A stretch of DNA of 64,000 nucleotides. Origin: Ottowia flava (GTDB lineage: Bacteria; Pseudomonadota; Gammaproteobacteria; Burkholderiales; Burkholderiaceae_C). The stretch's first letter is position 1, and each line of letters begins with the position of its first letter. A program made the position numbers and the translations under genes. The notes under the pieces are model-generated. The model did not search any database. It saw nothing but the letters and a program-made list of their open reading frames with translations, and was not told the DNA's origin. Location of the stretch: the NCBI RefSeq assembly GCF_042680565.1, contig NZ_JBHUEJ010000008.1, forward strand, positions 1-64,000. The letters run 5' to 3'. Positions 1 to 7,972 of the stretch are shown here, one piece after another.

Positions 1-2
1 GC

Positions 3-1475
3 ATTGACCCGGTGACAACAAGCGCCTTGCGGCTGCTCAATCGTGCGGTAGGCAGTGCTATGCGCATTGTTGGTACGGATGATCCGGCCAGCGGCTTCGC
101 CAGCGATTTCCTTGGAGGTCTGATTCATGCGGGAGCCGCAACTCAAGACGCCGTGAGCGAACCTCATGATCCGCAAGGCGAGTCAGTCGATGAGCAGACA
201 CAAGACGAATACCCTGGCCCGGTGTCGACGCAGGGTGAGGAGCCTGTCGGCGCGAGACCTGCAGCGGGAGAAGAGTCAGCGGGTTCAGTAGGCGGCGCGT
301 CTGCTGTCGTAGCCGGCGGCGACCTCCCGAGCGAAGCGGAGATGGCGTTCTGGGCTGACCGGCAAGCTGCCCTCGATGAGTACCTCGACTTGAGTGTTGG
401 TTCCGAATCTGCACCCTTCGACGATGGGTTCGACGAGGTTGGATTCGAGAACGATCCCTCAGATCCAGAAGCAAACGAGGGGGTGGGTAACGATCTGCGC
501 CCCGATCGCACGCAGCCGACAGGCGGGAGCCTGTCGTGGGCCGATAGCGCTGTGGCTGGCAATACTGCGACCTCCGAGGTTGCGCAAGGGGAGTTGGCGC
601 GGATCGAAGCGATTTTGGAGCAGCCGGGAAACAAATTAACAAGGGCAGGTCTATACAACCAATTGGCGATTGAACGATTCCCGGAGCTTAGCCCGGCTGA
701 TCAGATTGAGGTGTTGCGAGCTTTTGATACCTACGCAGACACTCTAAATTCCATGGACGGGTACGTGCTCTCGGGGCTTGCGCCAGGAAGTTTGGAAGCA
801 AGGCGTGCAGACCTTGCAATGAAAATCGCGGCTGACTTTGCCCGACAAGCCGGCACCATTCCGTCCGAGGCCGGGTTCGGAGCGGACGCCAGAGCTGGCA
901 TGAATGTCGGAATGGCGATGATGATCAATGGAATCGTCGGTCGAGATCGGCTCGGGGTAGGTTCACCCGGTAGACGCATCATTGAGGTGGCGGACTTTCA
1001 ACCCAGTGCTGGCTCCAGTCCATCCAGGCCCCTACCGAGTGCGGCGGCGCCCCAGACGAGGGAAATTATTGATCTCCTGGCAACGGGGCCGCGTGACGAG
1101 GTAATTATCGGAAGCGGGAGGGCGCTCGGTGCAAGATTGCCGCAAGATGTCGAAGTGTCTCCCGTATCGCCGCAACGCCTGGATCTCGAGGATCGGGTGG
1201 TGGGCAAGAGTCCAACGCAAAATGCTGTTATGCGAGCAGATGTTGCGATGCTTGAGCGTATGGGCGTTCGTGAAATTAGAATAAATCAACAGCATATCAA
1301 TGGGAATAACGTTCGAGTGGGCATCAATAAGCCAGATGTGCAAGGAACTTTGCCAGACGGTCGGCGCATCGTTATAGAATATGATACGGATAAATCAAAT
1401 CGGGGGGCTGCTCATGCGGCTCGAGCTCTGAATAACGATCCGAGTATTATCGTAATTTTGAAGCGAGTGAATTAA
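3..1475 (+). CDS. Polymorphic-toxin-like protein, 3' part (probable nuclease toxin tip)
   Basis: The reading frame is open to the left edge, so the gene is probably cut by the window; a GTG at 12 is the first possible start, but too little upstream sequence remains to judge it. Residues about 45-180 (counted from that GTG) are acidic and low in complexity, like a linker. The last 90 residues or so (from about base 1200) form a compact domain with KPDVQG followed by IVIEYD. That spacing recalls the PD-(D/E)xK nuclease fold, with Asp where Lys is usual. G+C falls from 41/60 bases (241-300) to 24/60 (1261-1320), as expected when a toxin tip has been exchanged. It ends in TAATG, overlapping the next start by one base, which is the usual toxin-immunity arrangement. 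The delivery route (contact-dependent, type VI, Rhs) cannot be told because the N-terminus is missing. The function is inferred from architecture. Confidence 0.5.
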   Translation: MDPVTTSALRLLNRAVGSAMRIVGTDDPASGFASDFLGGLIHAGAATQDAVSEPHDPQGESVDEQTQDEYPGPVSTQGEEPVGARPAAGEESAGSVGGASAVVAGGDLPSEAEMAFWADRQAALDEYLDLSVGSESAPFDDGFDEVGFENDPSDPEANEGVGNDLRPDRTQPTGGSLSWADSAVAGNTATSEVAQGELARIEAILEQPGNKLTRAGLYNQLAIERFPELSPADQIEVLRAFDTYADTLNSMDGYVLSGLAPGSLEARRADLAMKIAADFARQAGTIPSEAGFGADARAGMNVGMAMMINGIVGRDRLGVGSPGRRIIEVADFQPSAGSSPSRPLPSAAAPQTREIIDLLATGPRDEVIIGSGRALGARLPQDVEVSPVSPQRLDLEDRVVGKSPTQNAVMRADVAMLERMGVREIRINQQHINGNNVRVGINKPDVQGTLPDGRRIVIEYDTDKSNRGAAHAARALNNDPSIIVILKRVN

Positions 1476-2188
1476 TGAGAGATGTCGATTTTTTTAGATA
1501 TAAATATGCGCCAACGACTACGCATATGGTTTTTTTTGATGCCTCGCCAATTGAAGTGGCTGATCTAATATATAGTCACAGGCTAGACTTGTTGTCGCGG
1601 ACCGATAGAAAAGGCGAGGTGCAAATAGAAAACGTTGATGGCCCGCTTGAGAGTAAGTTAAGGAAATTGCTGCCCTTGACGAATGCAGAGAATAGAATGC
1701 TGGTTTCGGGGACCAAGTCAAATTGGGCGCTCTATCTTAGTAATGGAATTCCGGGGACAGACACTGGTTCCTTGCCAAGATATCTAACGCGAACTCTCAA
1801 GGTGCGCTCAATTGCGATTGTGATGGTGGTCGATGGACCTGATAGTTTGGGCTCTATGCAGTTCTCTTACAGAAACGGGACGGCTTTGGTAAATCTGGGG
1901 ACGCCAGAGGCACCGTACTATGATTTTCCAACGAGGTCCGTGGCTGCGCATAGGGAGAGTAAGTGGGAGTTTCGCGAGCATGGAGAGCCCCTCCCATTTG
2001 AAGAGTTTGGTTCTTATCGCGAGCGAAGAATCAAAGATCGCCTGACTCCAGAAATGATTGAGAGATATTGCGGGTATCTCGGAATATCGCTTTTTGATTT
2101 GAGCTTCTATGACGGGGTGGGGCGGCTTATTGACTTTGCTGCTCCACAGGGCACTGTTGAAGTAAGTTCCTTCCCAAATAGCCCTTGA
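1475..2188 (+). CDS. Probable immunity protein for the upstream toxin
   Basis: A 237-residue protein whose ATG overlaps the toxin stop by one base (TAATG), so the two are translationally coupled. I recognise no family and see no signal peptide or membrane segment; a cytoplasmic protein is expected. Base composition is unlike the rest of the window: 79 G/C in 180 bases counted (1501-1620 and 2041-2100), about 44 percent, against 43/60 in a carB line. Codon use is therefore AT-rich, which suggests recent acquisition together with the toxin tip. The immunity role rests only on position, size and composition. An unrelated accessory gene is the alternative. Confidence 0.45.
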   Translation: MRDVDFFRYKYAPTTTHMVFFDASPIEVADLIYSHRLDLLSRTDRKGEVQIENVDGPLESKLRKLLPLTNAENRMLVSGTKSNWALYLSNGIPGTDTGSLPRYLTRTLKVRSIAIVMVVDGPDSLGSMQFSYRNGTALVNLGTPEAPYYDFPTRSVAAHRESKWEFREHGEPLPFEEFGSYRERRIKDRLTPEMIERYCGYLGISLFDLSFYDGVGRLIDFAAPQGTVEVSSFPNSP

Positions 2189-2208
2189 ATAATTTATGAA
2201 GTGTTTGC

Positions 2209-2221
2209 TTTTTTTTTTTTT
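2209..2221 (+). other. Run of 13 T downstream of the immunity gene
   Basis: An uninterrupted T run lies about 20 bases after the stop at 2188. I find no convincing GC-rich stem directly upstream of it, so I do not call an intrinsic terminator. Such a tract could still promote polymerase slippage or transcript release. Confidence 0.4.
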
Positions 2222-2241
2222 GAGGCCGATTTGGGTGTAGG

Positions 2242-2264
2242 CCTGTCAACTCAGAGTTGACAGG
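2242..2264. promoter_or_regulatory. Perfect 23-bp palindrome upstream of the racemase gene
   Basis: Arms CCTGTCAACTC and GAGTTGACAGG flank a single A. The palindrome is centred 32 bases before the racemase ATG at 2285. No T run follows it on the + strand, so an operator for a dimeric regulator is more likely than a terminator. No regulator gene is visible next to it. Confidence 0.5.
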
Positions 2265-2284
2265 GGGGCGGTGCAAACACCAGG

Positions 2285-3007
2285 ATGGAGCAGGTGACCC
2301 AGCCACTGCACATCGGCATCGTCGGCTGCTCCGCCGAAGGCGCGGCCCTTTGTTACCGCACCTTGTGCGCGGAAGGCGCGCAGCGCTTGGGCGCCCACCG
2401 GCATCCGCAGGTATCGATGCACACACCGTCGCTGCACCGGTATGTCGAATGTCTGGAGCGTGGCGACAGGGCCGAGATTGCTGAGTTGATGCTGGATTCG
2501 GCCCGGCGTTTGCAGGCAGCGGGGGCGGACTTCCTGATCTGCCCGGACAACACCATCCATCAGGCCTTCGACCTCGTGCAGGCCGCAACGCCTTTGCCTT
2601 GGCTGCACATTGCGCATGAGGTGGCGCGTGAGGCGGCGGCACGCGGCTACCGGAGGGTGGGCATCACCGGGACCGCCTGGTTGGTGGCCAGCGAGGTTTA
2701 TCCCCAGGCGTTGGAAGCGCAAGGTTTGGCGTGGCTGCGGCCGCGCGAACCGGAGCGCCAAGCCATGGGCCGCATCATCATGGACGAGCTGGTGTACGGC
2801 CGCTGTCAGGCCGACAGCGTCGCGAAGCTGCAGGCCCTCATCGCGTCGCTGGCCGCGCGCGGTTGTGACGCGGTGGTGCTGGGCTGCACCGAGCTGCCGC
2901 TGGTGTTGAACGACGGCAACTCGGCGCTGCCAACGCTGGATTCGACTCGGCTGTTGGCGCGCGCGGCGCGGGACCATGCGATCGCCAGGGCGTTGCCGGG
3001 CGGCTGA
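2285..3007 (+). CDS. Aspartate/glutamate racemase family protein
   Basis: This 240-residue protein has the two-domain pattern of cofactor-independent amino-acid racemases. The N-terminal glycine-rich strand is HIGIVGCSAEG. The first catalytic region is CPDNTIHQ (Cys86), and the second is GCTELPL (Cys201), each supplying one of the paired Cys residues. The reaction would be interconversion of L- and D-Asp, Glu or a related amino acid in the cytoplasm. It converges on dadA, whose product oxidises D-amino acids, so the pair could form a catabolic route, though DadA usually prefers D-Ala and similar substrates. A perfect palindrome just upstream may regulate it. Substrate is not determinable from sequence; a hydantoin racemase or maleate isomerase relative is less likely. 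Confidence 0.75.
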   Translation: MEQVTQPLHIGIVGCSAEGAALCYRTLCAEGAQRLGAHRHPQVSMHTPSLHRYVECLERGDRAEIAELMLDSARRLQAAGADFLICPDNTIHQAFDLVQAATPLPWLHIAHEVAREAAARGYRRVGITGTAWLVASEVYPQALEAQGLAWLRPREPERQAMGRIIMDELVYGRCQADSVAKLQALIASLAARGCDAVVLGCTELPLVLNDGNSALPTLDSTRLLARAARDHAIARALPGG

Positions 3008-3061
3008 GCGGCGGGTGTCGACAGCGCGGGGCGAAGGCCCGTCAGCACGGATCAGGGCGCG

Positions 3062-4312
3062 TCAGCGCAGGCGTTCAACGCCAAAACCTTCCGCGTCAAT
3101 TTCCGGTGCACGCCCGCCGATCTGGTCTGCCAGCAGGCGTGCGCTGCCGCACGACAGGGCCCAGCCGCTGGAGCCGTGGCCGAGGTTGAGCCACAGGCCC
3201 GGTCGCCCGCTGGCGCCGATGAGGGGCGGGCCGTCGGGCAGCATGGGGCGCGCGCCTTTCCAGACTTGCACGCCTTTGGACAGGCGACCGGCGGAGGGGA
3301 ACCAGTCGGACAGCACTTTGTACAGCGTGTCCAGCGCGCGCGGGTTGTTCACGCCGGGTTGGCCGCCGATCTCGGCCGAGCCGGCGACGCGCACGCGCTG
3401 GCCCATGCGGCAGATGGCGACTTTGTAGCGCTCGTCCATCACGCCGCTGCGCGGGGCAAGGACGGGCTCGGGCACGTGCGCGCTGACCGAATAGCCGTAC
3501 ACCGGCCGCATGGGTAGGCGGATGCCGAGCGGGGCCAATAGCTCGGGCGACTGCACGCCGGTGCAGACGACGAGAGCGTCGAAGTGGTGAGGGGTGGCGT
3601 CATTTGCTACATAAAGCGTAGCTGGTTGCGCAGGATCAATGCGGGCTACGGTTGTATTGAATGCAAAATGGACGCCCAGCTGCTCGGCTGCGTCGCGCAG
3701 GATCACGGCGAACTGGCGGCAGTTGCCGACCTCGTCCTCGGGCAGGAAGATGGCGGCCGCCAGGGGGGTGTCGGGGTTCAGCGCGGGCTCGATCTGGCGC
3801 GCTTCGGCGCCGGTGATTTCATGGAAGGCCACGCCCAATTCGCGCAGCAGCTTCATGCCCGGCTGGGCCATCTGGCGTTCTTTTTCGCCGCGCAGCAGCA
3901 CCATGTAGCCTTGGCCGCGGTCGAATTCGTAGGCCATGCGGCTGGCCACTTCGTGCAGCCGGCGCCGGCTGTAAAACGCCAGGCGCAGCATGCGCGTGCG
4001 GTTGGCGGCGTAGGCGGCGGGGTCGCACGCGCGCAGCCACTGACGCATCCAGACCACGTCGGCTGCGGCGAGCGGGCGGCTGACGCGCACCGGCGCGTGG
4101 CGCGCCAGCAGGTGGCGCAGCACCTTGGTCGGCATGCCCGGCGCGGCCCAGGGGGCGACGTAGCCCGGCGCAACCACGCCAGCGTTGGCAAAACTGGAGC
4201 CTTCGGCCACGCTGGCGTGGCGCTCGATCACGGTGACCTCGTGCCCGTCGCACGCGAGCTCATAGGCCGTGGTGACGCCGACAATGCCGGCGCCAAGGAT
4301 CGCGATCTTCAT
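3062..4312 (-). CDS. dadA: D-amino acid dehydrogenase (DadA-type FAD enzyme)
   Basis: This 416-residue protein is close to the usual DadA length. The FAD-binding GAGIVG motif is at residues 7-12, followed by the second strand ending VTVIE. The SFANAGVVAPGY and WAAPGMP segments and the C-terminal LGHGSSGWALSCGSA segment are typical of DadA. The enzyme deaminates D-amino acids to 2-oxo acids and passes electrons to the respiratory chain at the inner membrane. A copy of the window's dispersed repeat lies inside the frame (3603-3640), encoding PAQPATLYVA. It converges with the racemase gene, and its start faces away from rpsB. Confidence 0.85.
   Translation of the reverse strand: MKIAILGAGIVGVTTAYELACDGHEVTVIERHASVAEGSSFANAGVVAPGYVAPWAAPGMPTKVLRHLLARHAPVRVSRPLAAADVVWMRQWLRACDPAAYAANRTRMLRLAFYSRRRLHEVASRMAYEFDRGQGYMVLLRGEKERQMAQPGMKLLRELGVAFHEITGAEARQIEPALNPDTPLAAAIFLPEDEVGNCRQFAVILRDAAEQLGVHFAFNTTVARIDPAQPATLYVANDATPHHFDALVVCTGVQSPELLAPLGIRLPMRPVYGYSVSAHVPEPVLAPRSGVMDERYKVAICRMGQRVRVAGSAEIGGQPGVNNPRALDTLYKVLSDWFPSAGRLSKGVQVWKGARPMLPDGPPLIGASGRPGLWLNLGHGSSGWALSCGSARLLADQIGGRAPEIDAEGFGVERLR
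3603..3640 (-). repeat. Dispersed repeat copy 1, inside dadA
   Basis: The core reads TGCGCAACCAGCTA on the minus strand, followed by the hairpin GCTAC-N7-GTAGC. It is sense to dadA and in frame, giving PAQPAT. Confidence 0.7.
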
Positions 4313-4664
4313 GGAGGGAAACTGCTCGGTGGGAACTACGGAGATGGCTTGGCTCGTCCCCCAATGGGGGTAACGGCGGCCCCCGGGATCATAGAGAAAT
4401 TCGGGTCGCCGCCCGGTGCGGGATGCATCGGGCAGGGGCGTCGATCATGCCGCAGGCCGCGGGTGAGAGGCGATCCGACAGGAGCGGGCGTGCTAGAATC
4501 CGCAGGTTTTGCCGAGTACGGGATGCTGCTGTAACCAGTGGCGTATCGCCCCGGCAGGACAAATCGCAAACCAGCCCCACGAGGTGTTGTCTGCAAGCCG
4601 CCATGCGGCGCACGCGGGCAATGAGCGGGCTGGATTTCAGACCCAACCTTGAGAAGGTATCCCC
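4313..4664. other. Intergenic region between divergent dadA and rpsB
   Basis: These 352 bases hold no gene I can support. The right half carries a candidate rpsB promoter (TGC-TAGAAT ending at 4499) and a leader of about 160 bases. The leader precedes the sequence GAGAAGG, which serves as the rpsB ribosome binding site. A structured autoregulatory leader, as known for rpsB in other bacteria, is possible, but I could not fold one with confidence. Confidence 0.6.
4491..4499 (+). promoter_or_regulatory. Candidate extended -10 promoter for rpsB
   Basis: TGC followed by TAGAAT (4494-4499) fits an extended -10 element. No good -35 hexamer lies at 16-18 bases spacing. It would give a leader of about 160 bases ahead of rpsB. 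Confidence 0.4.
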
Positions 4665-5423
4665 ATGTCCGTCACCATGCGTGAAATGCTGGAAGCCGGT
4701 GTCCACTTCGGTCACCAGACGCGCTTCTGGAACCCCAAGATGGCCCCGTTCATTTTCGGCCATCGCAACAAGATTCACATCATCAACCTGGAAAAGTCGC
4801 TTCCGATGTTCCAGGAAGCGCAGAAGTTCGCCAAGCAACTGGCGGCCAAGCGCGGCACGATCCTGTTTGTAGGCACCAAGCGTCAGGCCCGCGAAATCGT
4901 CGCCGAAGAAGCGCGCCGCTGCGGCATGCCGTACGTCGAGCAGCGCTGGCTCGGCGGCATGCTGACCAACTTCAAGACCGTCAAGACGTCGATCAAGCGT
5001 CTGAAGGACATGAAGGCCCAGCAGGAAGCTGGTCTGGACAGCATGAGCAAGAAAGAGCAGCTCATGTTCTCGCGCGAGATGGAGAAGCTCGAGCGCGACA
5101 TCGGTGGCATTCAGGACATGAATGCCCTGCCGGACGCCATTTTCGTGATCGACGTGGGCTTCCACAAGATCGCCGTGTCCGAAGCGCAGAAGCTGGGCAT
5201 CCCGCTGATCGGCGTTGTGGACTCCAACCACAACCCTGACGGCATCGACTACGTGATTCCGGGCAACGACGACTCGGCCAAGGCCGTGACGCTGTACGCC
5301 CGCGGCATGGCCGACGCTGTGCTCGAAGGCAAGGCCAATGCCGTGAATGACGTTGTCAAGGCCGTGCAGGCCGAGGGCGACGACGAGTTCGTCGAGGTCG
5401 AGGAAGGCCAGGCTTCCGCCTGA
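4665..5423 (+). CDS. rpsB: 30S ribosomal protein S2
   Basis: This 252-residue protein starts MSVTMREMLEAGVHFGHQTR, the conserved S2 N-terminus, and contains NPKMAPFIFG, RWLGGMLTNF and the IPLIGVVDSN and IPGNDDS segments. S2 binds the 30S head-body junction and is added late in assembly. The ATG at 4665 is preceded by GAGAAGG. The acidic C-terminal tail (DDEFVEVEEGQ) is common in this group. It heads the rpsB-tsf-pyrH-frr run and is separated from tsf by a terminator-like hairpin, which allows more S2 than EF-Ts to be made. Confidence 0.97.
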   Translation: MSVTMREMLEAGVHFGHQTRFWNPKMAPFIFGHRNKIHIINLEKSLPMFQEAQKFAKQLAAKRGTILFVGTKRQAREIVAEEARRCGMPYVEQRWLGGMLTNFKTVKTSIKRLKDMKAQQEAGLDSMSKKEQLMFSREMEKLERDIGGIQDMNALPDAIFVIDVGFHKIAVSEAQKLGIPLIGVVDSNHNPDGIDYVIPGNDDSAKAVTLYARGMADAVLEGKANAVNDVVKAVQAEGDDEFVEVEEGQASA

Positions 5424-5474
5424 GCATTTCGCCTCCTGCCGCGATGACGCCCGAGCGTCATGCCGTGGCGCTAC

Positions 5475-5498
5475 AAAGGGGCCGCAAGCCCCTTTTTT
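5475..5498 (+). terminator. Terminator or attenuator hairpin between rpsB and tsf
   Basis: Stem AAAGGGGC / GCCCCTTT closes a CGCAA loop and runs into six T. It lies after the rpsB stop and about 65 bases before the tsf ATG. With no obvious separate tsf promoter, it probably works as a partial terminator. Confidence 0.75.
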
Positions 5499-5564
5499 CG
5501 TAAGCCGATTTTTTTGGCGCCGCCCGCGGCGCCACCCACTGAACAGAACCGACGGAGAAACCCA

Positions 5565-6452
5565 ATGGCAGCAATCACCGCAAGCATGGTCGCCGAACTG
5601 CGCGCCAAGACCGATGCACCCATGATGGAGTGCAAGAAAGCCCTGACCGAGGCCGATGGCGACATGGCCAAGGCCGAAGAGCTGCTGCGCGTCAAGCTGG
5701 GCACCAAGGCCGGCAAGGCCGCCAGCCGCGTGACGGCAGAGGGCGTGATCTCCGCCTACGTGGCAGGCGACACAGGCGCGATGATCGAAGTCAACTGCGA
5801 GACCGACTTCGTGACCAAGAACGACATGTTCCTGGCCATGGCTCAGGCTGCAGCCAAACTGGCCGCCGAGAAAAACCCTGCCGATATTGCTGCGCTGGGC
5901 GCCATCGCCTACGAGCAAGACGGCTTTGGCCCGACGCTGGAAGACGTTCGCGTCGGCCTGATCGGCAAGATCGGCGAGAATATGAGCTTCCGCCGCTTCG
6001 TGCGCAAGGCCGGCAAGGTCGCCAGCTATGTGCACGGCACCCGCATCGGCGTGCTGGTCGAGTACCAGGGCGACGAAGCCGCCGCCAAAGACGTGGCCAT
6101 GCACGTGGCTGCCATGAAGCCCGTCGCGCTGACCAGCGCCGACGTGCCGGCCGAGATGATCGAGAAAGAGCGCAGCGTCGCCACCGCCAAGGCTGCCGAA
6201 TCCGGCAAGCCGGCTGACATCGCCGCCAAGATGATCGAAGGTTCGGTGCAGAAATACCTGAAAGAGGTTTCGCTGTTCAACCAGCCGTTCGTCAAGAACG
6301 ACAAGCAGTCGGTCGAGCAGATGTTGAAGGAAAAGGGCACGACCGTGACCGGCTTCACCCTCTACGTGGTGGGCGAGGGCATCGAGAAGAAGGCCGACGA
6401 CTTTGCCGCCGAAGTGGCCGCACAGGTCGCCGCCGCCCAAGGCAAGGCCTGA
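5565..6452 (+). CDS. tsf: Elongation factor Ts
   Basis: This 295-residue protein begins MAAITASMVAELRAKTDAPM, with the conserved TDAPMMECKKAL segment that contacts EF-Tu, followed by INCETDFV-like NCETDFVTKND. EF-Ts exchanges GDP for GTP on EF-Tu in the cytoplasm. The ATG at 5565 was chosen over the longer open frame from 5460 because it matches the family N-terminus and follows GGAGAAA. The gene lies in the standard order between rpsB and pyrH. Confidence 0.97.
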   Translation: MAAITASMVAELRAKTDAPMMECKKALTEADGDMAKAEELLRVKLGTKAGKAASRVTAEGVISAYVAGDTGAMIEVNCETDFVTKNDMFLAMAQAAAKLAAEKNPADIAALGAIAYEQDGFGPTLEDVRVGLIGKIGENMSFRRFVRKAGKVASYVHGTRIGVLVEYQGDEAAAKDVAMHVAAMKPVALTSADVPAEMIEKERSVATAKAAESGKPADIAAKMIEGSVQKYLKEVSLFNQPFVKNDKQSVEQMLKEKGTTVTGFTLYVVGEGIEKKADDFAAEVAAQVAAAQGKA

Positions 6453-6547
6453 TCCACGCCCATCGGCGGTTCACCTGTTGAGGAGTGCGCCGCCGACGTT
6501 CAGCCGATTCCGCACCCACCGATTCACCCCAGCCACGGAGCTTGACC

Positions 6548-7270
6548 ATGACCAAAGCGAAACCTGTTCACAAGCGCATCCTGCTCAAGCTCTCCGGCGA
6601 AGCCCTGATGGGCGATGACGCGTTCGGCATCAACCGCGCGACCATCGAGCGCATCGTGGACGAGATCGCCGAGGTGACGCGCATGGGCGTGCAGGTGGCG
6701 GTGGTGATCGGCGGCGGCAACATCTTCCGCGGCGTGGCGGGCGGCTCGGCCGGAATGGACCGCGCCACCGCCGACTACATGGGCATGCTGGCCACCGTGA
6801 TGAACGCGCTGGCCCTGGCCGACGCGATGAACAAGCACGGCATGACGGCGCGCGTGATGTCCGCCATCGCCATCGAACAGGTGGTCGAGCCTTACGTGCG
6901 GCCGAAGGCGCTGCAGTACCTTGAAGAAGACAAGGTGGTCGTGTTTGCCGCAGGCACGGGCAACCCGTTCTTCACGACCGACACCGCCGCTGCGCTGCGC
7001 GGTGCTGAGATCGGCGCCGAGCTGGTGCTGAAGGCAACCAAGGTGGACGGTGTTTATACGGCCGACCCTAAGAAAGACCCGAAGGCCACGCGCTACGCCG
7101 AACTGAGCTTCGACGAAGCCATGAGCCGCAACCTGGGCATCATGGACGCCACCGCCTTTGCGCTGTGCCGCGACCAGAAACTGCCGATCAAGGTGTTCTC
7201 GATCTTCAAGCCCGGCGCGCTCAAGAGCGTGATCCTGGGCGGCGATGAAGGTACCCTGGTGCACGCCTGA
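6548..7270 (+). CDS. pyrH: UMP kinase
   Basis: This 240-residue amino-acid-kinase-fold enzyme phosphorylates UMP to UDP. Visible motifs are RILLKLSGEAL near the N-terminus, VVIGGGNIFRG, AAGTGNPFFTTD and the KVDGVYTADPK loop. The ATG at 6548 follows GGAG and matches the family start; the upstream frame is not conserved. Bacterial UMP kinase is hexameric and allosterically controlled by GTP and UTP. Its place next to tsf and frr is the usual one. Confidence 0.96.
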   Translation: MTKAKPVHKRILLKLSGEALMGDDAFGINRATIERIVDEIAEVTRMGVQVAVVIGGGNIFRGVAGGSAGMDRATADYMGMLATVMNALALADAMNKHGMTARVMSAIAIEQVVEPYVRPKALQYLEEDKVVVFAAGTGNPFFTTDTAAALRGAEIGAELVLKATKVDGVYTADPKKDPKATRYAELSFDEAMSRNLGIMDATAFALCRDQKLPIKVFSIFKPGALKSVILGGDEGTLVHA

Positions 7271-7282
7271 CGTTTCTCTGGC

Positions 7283-7352
7283 GGAGAGTGGATGGGCATG
7301 CAGTTGGCCGGTTCCGTTAACACTCTCCTATGCTCGGCTCGGCAACTGAGCC
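7283..7352 (+). promoter_or_regulatory. Possible structured leader or end region between pyrH and frr
   Basis: GGAGAGTG (7283-7290) is complemented by CACTCTCC (7321-7328). A second small stem, GGCTC (7336-7340) with GAGCC (7348-7352), follows. AATAAT at 7372-7377 could be a weak -10 for frr. I see no T run, so termination is not supported. Confidence 0.3.
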
Positions 7353-7397
7353 TTCCAACACTTGCGCGGGCAATAATGCGCGATTGGAGATACTGAC

Positions 7398-7958
7398 ATG
7401 ACGATTGCAGAGATCAAATCGACCACGAAAGGCAAGATGGATCAGTCCATCGCTGCCTTTAAGAACAATCTCACCAAAATCCGTACCGGCCGTGCCAATC
7501 CGGCGCTGCTCGACACCATTCACGTCGAGTACTACGGCAACAATGTGCCCCTGTCGCAAGTCGCCAACGTTGCGCTCATCGATGCGCGCACGATCAGCGT
7601 GCAACCTTGGGAAAAGGGCATGGGTGCCAAGATCGAAAAAGCGATTCGCGAGAGCGATCTGGGCCTGAACCCGGCCAGTATGGGTGACCTGATCCGCGTG
7701 CCGATGCCGCCGATGAGCGAAGAGCGCCGCAAGGAAATGACCAAGATCGTCCGTGCGGAGGGCGAGAATGCCAAGATCGCCGTGCGCAACCTGCGCCGTG
7801 ACGCCAACGACTCGATCAAGCGCATGGTGAAGGACAAGGAGGCCACGGAAGACGATCAGAAACGATCGGAGGCCGAGATTCAGAAGGCCACGGACATGCA
7901 CATCGCCGAGATCGATGCCTTGGTCAATGCGAAGGAAAAGGACATCATGGAGGTCTGA
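7398..7958 (+). CDS. frr: Ribosome recycling factor
   Basis: This 186-residue protein is exactly the usual length for RRF. It carries the conserved NLTKIRTGRANPALLD helix, YYGNNVPLSQVANV and the DLGLNPASMGDLIRVP turn, then the long C-terminal helices RNLRRDAND and EDDQKRSEAEIQKATD. With EF-G it splits post-termination ribosomes. The start follows TTGGAGA. It sits between pyrH and uppS. Confidence 0.97.
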   Translation: MTIAEIKSTTKGKMDQSIAAFKNNLTKIRTGRANPALLDTIHVEYYGNNVPLSQVANVALIDARTISVQPWEKGMGAKIEKAIRESDLGLNPASMGDLIRVPMPPMSEERRKEMTKIVRAEGENAKIAVRNLRRDANDSIKRMVKDKEATEDDQKRSEAEIQKATDMHIAEIDALVNAKEKDIMEV

Positions 7959-7972
7959 AGCCCTGGCTTCGA

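Noticed and set aside
2209..2221. T run after the immunity gene as a terminator
   Set aside because: No stable stem precedes the T run, so intrinsic termination is not supported.
4389..6440. A 683-codon minus strand open frame opposite rpsB and tsf
   Set aside because: Shadow of ribosomal protein S2 and EF-Ts; no recognisable protein content.
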